The notes: a model not told the origin generated them from the letters alone. A stretch of 64,000 bases of DNA from Pseudoduganella aquatica (GCF_009857595.1 NZ_WWCU01000035.1:1-64000), one strand, 5' to 3'. Positions 26,524 through 34,804 are shown, numbered from the stretch's first letter. A program made the numbers and translations.

Positions 26524-26925
26524 GTGAAATTCCTTTTAGATCAAATTTTTCTTATTGGTATCGTCGCTCTGTCGGGCGGCGCACTGCTGTGGCCGGTACT
26601 GACCCAGCGCGGCAAAAAAGTGTCGCCGGCCGAAGCGGTGCAGTTGATAAACCGCGCCAAGACCACCATCTTGGATGTGCGCGAGGCCAAGGAGTACGCC
26701 GAGGGCCACTTGCCGGACGCCAAGCATATCCCGGCGGGCGAGCTCAAGCAGCGCATGGCGGAACTGGACAAGTTCAAGAACCGCACCGTGGTGGTGGTGT
26801 GCCAGAAGGGCGCGCGCGCCTTCGGCGCCGCCAAGCTGCTGGCAGGCGCCGGCTTTGAGAACGTGGTGGTGCTGGAAGGCGGCCAGTCCGCCTGGCAAAC
26901 CGCCGGCCTGCCGCTGGCCAAATAA
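26524..26925 (+). CDS. Membrane-anchored rhodanese-like protein (133 aa)
   Basis: Single-domain rhodanese with an N-terminal membrane anchor (LLDQIFLIGIVALSGGALLWP) and the catalytic loop VVVVCQKGARA with the active-site Cys. It resembles E. coli YibN, which occupies the same place before grxC-secB-gpsA. The start is GTG at 26524 (GGA eight bases upstream); the frame extends farther but without a better start. Sulfur transfer to a cytoplasmic acceptor is inferred; the natural substrate is not known. Confidence 0.88.
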   Translation: MKFLLDQIFLIGIVALSGGALLWPVLTQRGKKVSPAEAVQLINRAKTTILDVREAKEYAEGHLPDAKHIPAGELKQRMAELDKFKNRTVVVVCQKGARAFGAAKLLAGAGFENVVVLEGGQSAWQTAGLPLAK

Positions 26926-26939
26926 CCAAGGATAGCAAG

Positions 26940-27200
26940 ATGACAGCCTCCGTAACCCTGTACAGCACCGCCGTGTGCCCCTATTGCGTGCGCGCCGAGC
27001 GCCTGCTGGAAGCCAAAGGCGTGACCGGCATCAACAAGATCCGCGTCGACCTCGATCCCGAGCAGCGCGTGCTGATGATGCAAAAAACCGGCCGCCGCAC
27101 CGTGCCGCAAATTTACATTGGCGACACCCATGTGGGCGGTTTCGACGATTTGTATGCGCTCGATCAAGCCGGCGGCCTGGACCCCTTGTTAAAAGGCTGA
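26940..27200 (+). CDS. grxC: Glutaredoxin 3 (86 aa)
   Basis: Dithiol glutaredoxin reducing protein disulfides and glutathione mixed disulfides. The active site CPYC is at residues 13-16, the cis-Pro loop is TVPQIYIG and the GSH-binding GGFDDLYAL follows. Length and the position between the rhodanese gene and secB match GrxC of E. coli. It starts 14 bases after the rhodanese stop and shares its transcript. Confidence 0.94.
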   Translation: MTASVTLYSTAVCPYCVRAERLLEAKGVTGINKIRVDLDPEQRVLMMQKTGRRTVPQIYIGDTHVGGFDDLYALDQAGGLDPLLKG

Positions 27201-27323
27201 CCGCCCTCAAATTGGTTTTGCTACAATTGCTGCGCATTTGCGCGGGCGTCCTTCCGGATGCGCGCGCGGATAACCTAACTGCGGGCGGTTCCGCCGCTCT
27301 TTTCCAATATATGAAAGCGCACC

Positions 27324-27803
27324 ATGTCTGACGAAAATCTGCAACCAGTCTTCCAAATCCAACGCGTCTACCTGAAAGACATGTCGCTGGAACAGCCGAA
27401 CTCCCCAGCCATTTTCCTGGAACAGGAAGCGCCTGCGATCGAAGTCGCGCTGGACGTGGCTGCCGAGCCGCTGGCTGAAGGCATCTTCGAATCGACCGTC
27501 ACCATCACCGTGACCGCCAAGATCAAAGACAAAGTCGCTTTCCTGGTTGAAGGCAAGCAAGCCGGTATCTTCGAAGCGCGCAACATTCCAGCCGACCAGC
27601 TGGACCCGCTGCTGGGCATCGGTTGCCCGAACATCGTGTACCCATACCTGCGCGCCAACATCGCCGACATGATCACCCGCGCCGGCTTCCCGCCAGTGCA
27701 CCTGGCCGAGATCAACTTCGAAGTGTTCTACCAGCAGCGCCTGCAAGCGCTGGCTGAGCAGCAAGCCGCTGCCGCAGCACCGACCGAAGGTGCGGCGCAC
27801 TAA
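27324..27803 (+). CDS. secB: Protein-export chaperone SecB (159 aa)
   Basis: Homotetrameric cytoplasmic chaperone that keeps preproteins unfolded and delivers them to SecA. Family motifs include FQIQRVYLKDMSLEQPNSP, EVALDVAAEPL and the FPPVHLAEINFE segment, with an Ala/Glu-rich tail. A likely -10 (TACAAT, 27222-27227) precedes it by about 100 bp, so it may have its own promoter. It probably serves the porins and other exported proteins in the cell. Confidence 0.96.
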   Translation: MSDENLQPVFQIQRVYLKDMSLEQPNSPAIFLEQEAPAIEVALDVAAEPLAEGIFESTVTITVTAKIKDKVAFLVEGKQAGIFEARNIPADQLDPLLGIGCPNIVYPYLRANIADMITRAGFPPVHLAEINFEVFYQQRLQALAEQQAAAAAPTEGAAH

Positions 27804-27857
27804 TTGCATTCGCATTAAGATGCAGTATCGGCGGTGCGCGCGGCGCGCCGCCTTCTC

Positions 27858-27886
27858 AAAGGCCGGCAGCGGCCTTTGCGTTTTTT
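27858..27886 (+). terminator. Likely Rho-independent terminator after secB
   Basis: AAAGGCC pairs with GGCCTTT around GGCAGC, and three bases later there are six T. It lies 55 bases after the secB stop. Confidence 0.65.
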
Positions 27887-27915
27887 CTCCCCCGAATTCT
27901 GAGCAGAGGCCCGGT

Positions 27916-28359
27916 ATGACACTGTCCCGATGGATCGCAGGCGCAGCCCTGCTGCTGGCCGCCACGGCCGGGCAGGCGCTGGACTTCAAATCGGTCGGCG
28001 CGGCCCCGGCCATCCTGTACGACGCGCCGTCCACCAAGGGCGGCAAGCTGTTCGTGGCGCCGCGCGGCATGCCGCTGGAAGTGGTGCTCAGCTATGGCGA
28101 CTGGGTCAAGGTGCGCGACGCCAGCGGCGACCTGGCCTGGACCGAGTCCAAGGGCCTGAGCGCCAAGCGCACCCTGGTGGTGCGCGCGGCCAACACCAAG
28201 GTGCGCGCCAGCGCCGACGACAGCGCCGCCGCCGTGTTTATCGCCGACAAGGGCGTGCTGCTGGAGCTGGCCGAACCGGCCGCCGGCGGCTGGATCAAGG
28301 TGCGCCACCGCGACGGCCAGTCCGGCTATGTGAAAAGCAGCGAAATCTGGGGCATTTAA
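27916..28359 (+). CDS. Exported tandem SH3-domain protein (147 aa)
   Basis: A signal peptide (MTLSRWIAGAALLLAATAGQA) is followed by two bacterial SH3-like repeats: APAILYDAPSTKGGKLFVAP...DWVKVRDASGDLAWT and VVRAANTKVRASADD...GWIKVRHRDGQSGYV. Such domains often bind peptidoglycan in the periplasm. The start is ATG 27916; a longer frame upstream overlaps the terminator and has no signal. It is nine bases before gpsA and co-transcribed with it. Precise role unknown. Confidence 0.8.
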   Translation: MTLSRWIAGAALLLAATAGQALDFKSVGAAPAILYDAPSTKGGKLFVAPRGMPLEVVLSYGDWVKVRDASGDLAWTESKGLSAKRTLVVRAANTKVRASADDSAAAVFIADKGVLLELAEPAAGGWIKVRHRDGQSGYVKSSEIWGI

Positions 28360-28368
28360 GGAAGATTC

Positions 28369-29397
28369 ATGGCTCACCATCAACATGCCGCCGGCGCGCG
28401 CCGGATCAGCGTGCTCGGCGCAGGCGCCTGGGGCACGGCCGTGGCCATGGCGCTGGCCGCCCGCCACGACGTTTTGTTGTGGGGGCGCAACAGTGCCGCC
28501 ATGCATGAGATGGCCGCCGCGCGCGACAATCTGCATTACCTGCCCGGCCACCCCTTCCCCCCCGGTTTAACCATCGGCGCCGATTTCGACGCCGCCCTGG
28601 CCCACGGCAGCGACCTGCTGATCGCGGCCTGCCCGGTGGCCGGCCTGCGCCCGCTGCTGGAACAGCTGAAGGGCCGCGCCATTCCCAAGCTGGTCTGGCT
28701 GTGCAAGGGCTTCGAGTACGGCACCGGCCTGCTGCCGCACCAGATCATGCGTGAAGTGCTGGGCGACAGCGTGCCCGGCGGCGCCCTGTCCGGCCCCTCC
28801 TTCGCGCAGGAAGTGGCGCGCGGCCTGCCATGCGCGCTGACCATCGCGTCCAGCTCGGCCGAACTGCGCGACTGCGTGGTGGCGGCCATGCACGGCGGCA
28901 ATGTGCGCGTCTACAGCAGCGCCGATCTGGTGGGCGTGGAAGTGGGCGGCGCGGTCAAGAACGTGCTGGCCATCGCCACCGGCGTGGCGGACGGCCTGGG
29001 CCTGGGCCTGAACGCGCGCGCCGCGCTGATTACGCGCGGCCTGGCGGAAATCACGCGCCTGGGCACGGCGCTGGGCGGGCAGGTGGAAACCTTTATGGGC
29101 CTGACCGGCATGGGCGACCTCATCCTCACCTGCACCGGCGACCTGTCGCGCAACCGGCGCGTAGGCCTGGGCCTGGCGCAAGGCAAGGCGCTGGACACCA
29201 TCGTCAATGAGCTGGGCCATGTGGCCGAGGGCGTGCCCTGCGCCAAGGCCGTGCGCGACCTGGCGGCCCGCCTGGGCGTGGACATGCCGATCACCAACGC
29301 GGTGGCCGGCGTGCTGTTCGACGGCGACCAGCCGCAGGCCATGGTGGCCAAATTGCTGGCGCGCGATCCGCGCGGCGAAGCCAGCTTGCCTATTTGA
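28369..29397 (+). CDS. gpsA: Glycerol-3-phosphate dehydrogenase [NAD(P)+] (342 aa)
   Basis: Makes sn-glycerol 3-phosphate from dihydroxyacetone phosphate for phospholipid synthesis. The nucleotide-binding motif is SVLGAGAWGTAVAMAL. The catalytic Lys lies in EVGGAVKNVLAIATGVADG, and LSGPSFAQEVARG and GLTGMGDLILTC are family signatures. The ribosome binding site is AAGGAAG. The final gene of the conserved grxC-secB-gpsA group. Confidence 0.96.
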   Translation: MAHHQHAAGARRISVLGAGAWGTAVAMALAARHDVLLWGRNSAAMHEMAAARDNLHYLPGHPFPPGLTIGADFDAALAHGSDLLIAACPVAGLRPLLEQLKGRAIPKLVWLCKGFEYGTGLLPHQIMREVLGDSVPGGALSGPSFAQEVARGLPCALTIASSSAELRDCVVAAMHGGNVRVYSSADLVGVEVGGAVKNVLAIATGVADGLGLGLNARAALITRGLAEITRLGTALGGQVETFMGLTGMGDLILTCTGDLSRNRRVGLGLAQGKALDTIVNELGHVAEGVPCAKAVRDLAARLGVDMPITNAVAGVLFDGDQPQAMVAKLLARDPRGEASLPI

Positions 29398-29494
29398 AAC
29401 GTTAAATATTGTTCTGCTATTTCTTACAGAAGCGAACAAAATAAATCTCATTTCCTGCTGAAACGTGCCGTAGTTCTGTGCGACACTATTCAGT

Positions 29495-29530
29495 ATGCCG
29501 CGCAGCAATTCCGGCATCTTCCTTTTTTTT
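29495..29530 (+). terminator. Possible terminator between gpsA and the lipoprotein gene
   Basis: ATGCCG and CGGCAT form a six-bp stem with an 11-base loop, followed by CTTCC and a run of T. The 150-bp gap has no other clear element. It sits close to the next start codon, so it could also be a leader hairpin. Confidence 0.4.
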
Positions 29531-29547
29531 TAAGAAGACACTTGGCA

Positions 29548-30060
29548 ATGAGACATTCCCGCACGTCCGTCCCAGCAGCGGTCTGCGCTGGCAACGAAAT
29601 CCTCCCCGCCGACAGCCAGCAATCCCAGCAGCGCCGCCAGTTCATCAAGCTGATGTCGGCCAGCGCCGCCACGCTTGCGCTGCAGGCCTGCGGCGGCAGC
29701 GCAGACAGCGCGGCCGCCGGCGCCAGCCTGGCCGGTCCCGCGCCGGCTCCCGAGCCGGCCACGCCGCCCGTCAAGACCGCCTCCGGCGGCAGCAGCGCCC
29801 CGTCCGCCCTGGCGCCGGCCAGCGCTCCGCCCGTGTGGAGCCTGATCCCCACGCTGACGTTTACGCAAGGCGTGGCCAGCACGATTTCCATTTCCAAATA
29901 CGTCAAGAGCGCCAGCGGCGGACCGCTGGCCATCGCTCTGAACAGCGTCGCGCTGCCGCCCGGCGTGACGTACAACGCCAGGACACTGTCCTTCGTCTAC
30001 GACGGCATCGGCGCGGCCAGCAGCAATGATGGCCATGTGCTGACCGCCAACGACATCTAA
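29548..30060 (+). CDS. Tat-type lipoprotein with an apparently incomplete Ig-like domain (170 aa)
   Basis: From the ATG at 29548 the protein has a 28-residue polar start, then QRRQFIKLMSASAATLALQAC. This is a twin-arginine motif (RRxFxK) plus a lipobox ending at Cys, so it should be Tat-exported and lipidated. A Gly/Ser/Ala/Pro-rich linker follows, then about 70 residues with the pattern of a putative Ig domain: LTFTQGVASTISISKYV, GGPLAIALNSVALPPGVTYN, LSFVYDGIGAA, VLTAND. The chain stops there, before the final strand (S-x-x-F-x-I-x-V) that normally closes such domains. That motif instead begins both downstream proteins. The next ORF starts 11 bases later with AAGGA. Confidence 0.75.
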   Translation: MRHSRTSVPAAVCAGNEILPADSQQSQQRRQFIKLMSASAATLALQACGGSADSAAAGASLAGPAPAPEPATPPVKTASGGSSAPSALAPASAPPVWSLIPTLTFTQGVASTISISKYVKSASGGPLAIALNSVALPPGVTYNARTLSFVYDGIGAASSNDGHVLTANDI

Positions 30061-30071
30061 GGAACAGCGCC

Positions 30072-32093
30072 ATGGCCCAGTCCTCCTCCAATCCCTTCAC
30101 CATCCAGGTGCAGGCGCCAGCGGCCGGCTTCGCGTCTTTCACGCTGAGCTCGGCCGTCGGCGGCGCCAGCCTGCCGTTCACGCTGGGCCAGGCCTTCCGC
30201 CAGGGCCAGGTGCCGGCCGGCAAGCTCGTCGGCAGCAGCCTGCCCGGCCTGCAGGTAACGCCCAAGAACACCTGGCCGGACGGCTCGCTCAAGTTTGCCA
30301 TCCTGTCCGGGCGCGCCACGCTGGCGGCCAATACCGCCAAGACCTACACGCTGACCGCCGCCGGCACCGCCAGCACCGCCGCCGCGCTCGGCACGGCCGC
30401 GCTGCGCACCACCGGCATCACCGCCGCCGTCAGCGCCGGCAGCTACGGCACGGCCAGCTGGTCCGGCGCCGACTGGGACGCGCCGTTCTCGGCCTGGGTG
30501 GCCGGACCGGAAATGAGTTCCTGGATTTACCGCAAGCCCATCGGCAGCGACGCCCACCTGGTGGCGTGGCTGGAAGTGCGGCTGTACGCGGGCGGCGCGG
30601 TGGAAGTGCTGCCCTGGGTGGAAAACGGCTACCTGAAAGTGGCCGGCCCCACCAGCAAGAGCGCCACCTACGGCTTTACGCTGGGCGGCACCCAGCGCTT
30701 CAGCGCGGCCATCGACCTGCCCCACCATTGCCGCACCGTGCTGCTGCAGGGCACGGCGTTCAGCCACTGGCTGGGCAGCGACCCGCGCGTGGCGCCCAGC
30801 CACGACAAGACCTATCTGCAGGCCACCCGCCTGGTGCCCAACTACCGCGCGGCCGTGCCCGCCAACGCCAGCGCGTGGAACGGCCTGGCCAGCAGCTACA
30901 GCCCCTTGCAGCAAAGTAATTACGCCGAGGCCATGGGCCAGACCGGCTACCATCCCGGCATCGGCCTGCTGCCCGAGTGGGATGTGCTCTATCTGGCCAG
31001 CAACGACGCGCGCGCCCTGCCCGGGGTGCTGGTCAACGCCTACAGCGCGGGCCGCTACCCCATCCACTACCGGGACGAAAACAGCAACCGTCCGCTGCGC
31101 TTCTCCAGCCACCCCAACCTGGTGCTGGGCAACAACAGCGGCATTTCCGGCACAGGCAGCTCCAGCACCGGCAACTACACGCCAACGGCCGGCGGCACCG
31201 GCGCGCCGGTATGGGACTCGCCGCACCACCCGTCCGTGGGCTACACCGCGTACCTGCTGACCGGGCGCTACTACTTCATGGAGCAGGTGCAGTTCTCCGC
31301 CACTTTGCACTACCTGAAGAACACCGACAATTACCGCCTGTACGCGGGCGGCGTGTTCCAGTCCGCCGCCGGCTCGAACACCGTGCGCGGCGCGGCCTGG
31401 TCGCTGCGCACGCTGGCCCAGGCGCTGTGCGCCACGCCGGACGGCGATACCTTGCTGCGCAATGAGCTGGCCGCGTCCCTGGCCGCGAATGTGGACTGGT
31501 ACCACAGCATCTATATCGCCAAGGTCAACAACACGCAGGGCTGGGTGTCGCCGTACAGCAATTATGCCGACGGCAGCGGCAAATACATGGAAGCGGCCTG
31601 GCAGCAGGACTTTTTCACCGCCGCACTGGGCTACGCGATCGACCTGGCGCCGGCGCTGCCGAGCGCCTCGCTCACGCGCCTGAGCGCGCTGTTCGCGTGG
31701 AAGGCCAGGAGCATCATCGGACGCCTGGGCGGCACCGGCGACAACGAATACCTGTACTGCGACGCGGCCGTCTACACGGTGGCGGTGGCGCCGGCCAACA
31801 AGGCCGACTTCTACGACGGCACCGGCCCGTGGTACGCCAGCTGGGGCGATGTGTACGCCGCCACGGCGGGCGTCCGCAACCCCGGCGTCGGCGGTCCGCT
31901 GCGCGGCGCCTACTTCCCCGACCCCACCAGCTACTGGGGCAATTTGCAGCCGGCCATCGCCTACGCGGTGCAGCACGGCGTGCCGGGGGCGCAGGCCGCC
32001 TATGCCCGCATGACCGGCGCCAGCAACTGGAATCAAATCGTCTCCGGCTGGAACAGCCAGCCCGTCTGGGGCGTGGCGCCGCGCGCAGACTAA
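30072..32093 (+). CDS. Large protein with PcRGLX/YetA-like N-terminal part (673 aa)
   Basis: Begins MAQSSSNPFTIQVQAPAAGF with no signal peptide. Residues about 20-90 (FTLGQAFRQGQVPAGKL, then NTWPDGSLKFAILSG) resemble the N-terminal RIFT barrel of PcRGLX/YetA-type exo-rhamnogalacturonan lyases, where W-P-DGS is characteristic. The remaining 550 residues have many aromatic and His residues (PHHCRTVLLQG, SPHHPSVGYTAYLLTGRYYF) and alternating helical segments compatible with an alpha/alpha-barrel polysaccharide lyase. That suggests a carbohydrate-active enzyme but does not prove it. It is tightly spaced between the lipoprotein gene and the next gene, with TAAGGAAC at both junctions. Confidence 0.7.
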   Translation: MAQSSSNPFTIQVQAPAAGFASFTLSSAVGGASLPFTLGQAFRQGQVPAGKLVGSSLPGLQVTPKNTWPDGSLKFAILSGRATLAANTAKTYTLTAAGTASTAAALGTAALRTTGITAAVSAGSYGTASWSGADWDAPFSAWVAGPEMSSWIYRKPIGSDAHLVAWLEVRLYAGGAVEVLPWVENGYLKVAGPTSKSATYGFTLGGTQRFSAAIDLPHHCRTVLLQGTAFSHWLGSDPRVAPSHDKTYLQATRLVPNYRAAVPANASAWNGLASSYSPLQQSNYAEAMGQTGYHPGIGLLPEWDVLYLASNDARALPGVLVNAYSAGRYPIHYRDENSNRPLRFSSHPNLVLGNNSGISGTGSSSTGNYTPTAGGTGAPVWDSPHHPSVGYTAYLLTGRYYFMEQVQFSATLHYLKNTDNYRLYAGGVFQSAAGSNTVRGAAWSLRTLAQALCATPDGDTLLRNELAASLAANVDWYHSIYIAKVNNTQGWVSPYSNYADGSGKYMEAAWQQDFFTAALGYAIDLAPALPSASLTRLSALFAWKARSIIGRLGGTGDNEYLYCDAAVYTVAVAPANKADFYDGTGPWYASWGDVYAATAGVRNPGVGGPLRGAYFPDPTSYWGNLQPAIAYAVQHGVPGAQAAYARMTGASNWNQIVSGWNSQPVWGVAPRAD

Positions 32094-32102
32094 GGAACCA
32101 CC

Positions 32103-33359
32103 ATGTCACAAGCTTCTTCCAACCCGTTTACCATCACAGTGCGGGCGGCGGTCCAGGCGGCGCGCCCGGCCTGGATGCCGCCGGCCGGCTATTTCGCCGA
32201 CGTCCCCATGCGCAACACGCCGAACGACGTGGTGCCGTCCATCTACGTGGCCGACAACTACCTGATGAACAATCCCTTCGCGCTATGGGGCGGCAGCGCC
32301 GTCCTGCGCGACTATAGCGAACTGGGCGCGCAGGTGTTCTACTCGGGCGGCCACGAGTCCGCCGGCGGCCTGCCCAACTACCAGTTCTCCCTGATCTGCG
32401 ATTTTTCCAGCCTGAGCTGGCGCACCGCCAACGTGCCGCTGCAGAGCAACCGCTCAGATTCTTTCGTGGCAGGCTACGCGCCGGACGGCACGCCGTATTG
32501 CCCGCACAGCTACCTGGGGCTGCAGGAACTGCCTGCCGCCTGGGGCGGCGCGGCGCAAGGCACGCTGGTGTCCTTTTTCTGGGCCGGATCGAGCTACGCC
32601 AACCGCATTAATCTGCTGGATGTGTCGCGCCCCAGCCGGGGCTACACCACCATGGCCACGCGGCAGGCCCAAAACGCCGACCCGGGCATGATACGGTTTT
32701 CGCCCACGGCGCAAGGCGGCAATTACCCGATCACCGTGATGGACGAGCAGCGCAAGGGCTGGTGGGTGGCCGTCAACGGCCCGGTCAGCTACACCCTGTT
32801 TGTCGACAAGGCCGGCGCGATCACGCAGTATCCCGCGCTGGGCGGCAACCTGGGCAACGGCGCCATGGTGCTGTGCCCGTCGCTGCAGCTGCTGATCGCC
32901 ATCGACGGCGGCTATGCCAGCGGCACCTACGCCGACCTGAACTACCGCACCCTGTATGTGCGCAACCTGGCCACCGGCGCGGTCACGCGCACCAGCACCA
33001 GCGGCAGCGTGCCCTCGCTCACTTTCGGCTACGACGGCAGCGCGGTGCCCAACTTCCACCGCATGGACGTCATGGGCCTGCAATGGGTGGAGGAGCTGGG
33101 CTGCATCGTCGGACTGGACCAGTCCGAGCAGCCGCCCAGCGTGGTCAAGCTCAGTCCGCCCGCCACCAATCCGGCCACCAATCCTTGGACGTGGAGCAAG
33201 GTTGCGCTCCAGCACTGGCCTTCCGACAGCAAGGGCCAGGCGACGATACAGACGGCGGCCAACGGCTACTGGTCCAAATTCCGCTGGGTGCCCAGCTTGC
33301 AGGCCTTCGTGGTGTGCGGCAGCAGCAATACCAAGCCGCAGGTGATCAGGCTCACCTGA
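32103..33359 (+). CDS. Putative beta-propeller protein (418 aa)
   Basis: Begins MSQASSNPFTITVRAAVQ, nearly the same N-terminus as the preceding protein, and also lacks a signal peptide. The body has kelch/galactose-oxidase-like blade features: GAQVFYSGGHESAGG, LICDFSSLSWRTANV, and a last blade FRWVPSLQAFVVCGSSN. No enzyme active site is recognisable. It lies in frame with the upstream gene, separated by one TAA and nine bases, so stop-codon read-through would fuse them. It overlaps the convergent nuclease-like gene by eight bases at its 3' end. Confidence 0.68.
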   Translation: MSQASSNPFTITVRAAVQAARPAWMPPAGYFADVPMRNTPNDVVPSIYVADNYLMNNPFALWGGSAVLRDYSELGAQVFYSGGHESAGGLPNYQFSLICDFSSLSWRTANVPLQSNRSDSFVAGYAPDGTPYCPHSYLGLQELPAAWGGAAQGTLVSFFWAGSSYANRINLLDVSRPSRGYTTMATRQAQNADPGMIRFSPTAQGGNYPITVMDEQRKGWWVAVNGPVSYTLFVDKAGAITQYPALGGNLGNGAMVLCPSLQLLIAIDGGYASGTYADLNYRTLYVRNLATGAVTRTSTSGSVPSLTFGYDGSAVPNFHRMDVMGLQWVEELGCIVGLDQSEQPPSVVKLSPPATNPATNPWTWSKVALQHWPSDSKGQATIQTAANGYWSKFRWVPSLQAFVVCGSSNTKPQVIRLT

Positions 33360-33897
33360 GGCGCGGCAGCAGGACCACGCCGGCCGCCAGCAGCAGTGCA
33401 AACAGCACGCCTGCCCAGCGCAGGCCCTGCCAGAAGCGGCGCCGCGGGCGGAAATAATCCTGCAGCGCCGCCTCGTGCTTGACCATCAGGCTGGCGATGC
33501 TGTGCCAGCCATACAGCGACACGCGCGACAGCCCGGCCGCCGCGCGCTGCTCGCTGAGTTCCTCGGCGCGGTCCTGCAGGGCGACATTGTCTTGCGTGGT
33601 GGTCAGGATGATGAGTTCCTCGACCGCGTGGGGATAGCTGTCGATCTCGCGCACCGCCGCGTCCAGATTGGCAATGCTGAGCGACTTGCCGAAGCTGCGG
33701 CTGCGGCCTTTGCACTGCAGCAACATCACCTTGCCGTTCGGCAGCTTGGCCCAGGCGTCGGCGCCATGCTCGCGGTGGTCCGGCGGCCCCCAGCGTTCAA
33801 ACTGCACGCCATGCACGGCCGACATCAGGCTGCGGCTCAGGCAGTCGAAGTCCTGCCAGCTGGCAGGCTTGGCAAATTCAGCGGCGATACGGCCCAT
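33352..33897 (-). CDS. Mrr-like nuclease-fold protein with C-terminal membrane helix (181 aa)
   Basis: The N-terminal domain (about residues 10-125) fits a PD-(D/E)xK core of the restriction-endonuclease type: FERWGPPDHREHGADAW supplies an acidic site and VMLLQCKGRS the Q-x-K motif. A helical linker containing LMVKHEAALQDYFRPRRRF leads to one membrane helix (AGVLFALLLAAGVVLLP) at the extreme C-terminus. A membrane-tethered nuclease-like protein is unusual; it could act on incoming DNA or be a degraded regulator. A 9-bp inverted repeat lies just upstream at 33917-33943. Confidence 0.6.
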   Translation of the reverse strand: MGRIAAEFAKPASWQDFDCLSRSLMSAVHGVQFERWGPPDHREHGADAWAKLPNGKVMLLQCKGRSRSFGKSLSIANLDAAVREIDSYPHAVEELIILTTTQDNVALQDRAEELSEQRAAAGLSRVSLYGWHSIASLMVKHEAALQDYFRPRRRFWQGLRWAGVLFALLLAAGVVLLPRLR

Positions 33898-33916
33898 GTT
33901 AATCCCTGGAAGAAAC

Positions 33917-33943
33917 TGTCATTTTTATCATGTGAAAATGACA
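33917..33943. promoter_or_regulatory. Perfect 9-bp inverted repeat upstream of the nuclease-like gene
   Basis: TGTCATTTT and AAAATGACA are separated by nine bases in an AT-rich gap, 20 bases upstream of the leftward ATG at 33897. It fits an operator or promoter-proximal hairpin; no terminator-like T run follows on the minus strand. Confidence 0.45.
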
Positions 33944-33996
33944 TTTTTCCTACAGGAAGTCAAGAATGGCCGGGCACCGCCGGCCTGCGGCGTCGC

Positions 33997-34398
33997 TTAT
34001 TTGTCTATCTTCACCAGCGGCTGGTCTTTCGCCACCAGGTAGGTGGCCAGTTCGCCGGCGTTGCCCTTGCCGACATTGGTGGCCACATGCATGGCGCCGG
34101 CCGGGATGAAGACCGCGTCGCCGGCCTTCAGCGTGACGTTCGGGCGGCCTTCGATCTCGTATTCCAGCGTGCCTTCCAGCACAAACGCGATTTCCTCGCC
34201 CGGATGCGCATGGCGGGGCGAGCGCGCGCCCTCGGCGAAGTCCACGCGCACCTGCAGCACTTCGCGGCCGGGAACGCTCAGGTCGCTTTTCAGGATATCG
34301 CTGCGTTTCAAGCCCTGCATCTGCGCCTGCGCCGGCAGCGCCAGCAGCGCGCTGCCGGCGATCATTGCTGCGGCCATCATGGTTGGTAAGGTTTTCAT
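33997..34398 (-). CDS. Exported cupin-domain protein (133 aa)
   Basis: The start at 34398 has the ribosome binding site AAGGACAG and gives a signal peptide (MKTLPTMMAAAMIAGSALLALPAQA). A single cupin domain follows, with metal-binding residues in PRHAHPGEEIAFVLEG (two His and a Glu) and IPAGAMHVATN. This is a small periplasmic RmlC-like beta-barrel, probably binding a divalent metal. An upstream extension in frame lacks a signal. The substrate is unknown. It is the last chromosomal gene before the integrated element. Confidence 0.85.
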   Translation of the reverse strand: MKTLPTMMAAAMIAGSALLALPAQAQMQGLKRSDILKSDLSVPGREVLQVRVDFAEGARSPRHAHPGEEIAFVLEGTLEYEIEGRPNVTLKAGDAVFIPAGAMHVATNVGKGNAGELATYLVAKDQPLVKIDK

Positions 34399-34591
34399 TT
34401 GACTGTCCTTTTGCGGTTGACTGGATCGGAATCGATGCCATGCCGCATTAGACCGCTGCCGTGTATCGGCCTTGTGTCGCGAAAAGAGGCCGGAGAAGTC
34501 GCAGTGTATCAATGGCCGTGGCCGACACACGGCGATACACTGCGGGACGAAATGCGATCAAGGCTGCTTGTTTGAGCAAGGTCCGGAATGC

Positions 34592-34622
34592 AAAAAGCCC
34601 AGCCATATAGGCTGGGCTTTTT
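34592..34622. terminator. Symmetric terminator outside the left end of the element
   Basis: AAAAAGCCCAGCC and GGCTGGGCTTTTT make a perfect 13-bp stem around ATATA and could terminate in both directions. On the minus strand it directly follows the tRNA 3'-half remnant, so it was probably the original terminator of the tRNA-Thr gene before insertion. Confidence 0.85.
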
Positions 34623-34628
34623 CGTATC

Positions 34629-34675
34629 TGGTGCCGACTGCCGGTTTCGAACTGGCCACCTGATGATTATAAATC
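34629..34675. repeat. attL: displaced tRNA-Thr 3' half
   Basis: A 47-bp copy of the 3' half of the tRNA at 49612-49687, from the CCA end into the anticodon loop, with one substitution (TTATAAATC versus TTACAAATC). The 5' half is missing, so this copy is not a functional tRNA gene. Its identity boundary defines the left end of the element. Confidence 0.9.
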
Positions 34676-34804
34676 GCTGGGAATCAGGTTTCCCATGATT
34701 TCCCATACCTGTCTAAAAACGCCTCCCTCATAGGGCGAATCGGCACTTTCGCCCATTTTCTTGCCGCAAAACTTGCCGATGGTTTCCCTTAATTTGCTAG
34801 AATC

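Noticed and set aside
34472..34706. Short open frames around the left att site
   Set aside because: They read through the terminator and the half-tRNA on both strands and have no protein features.
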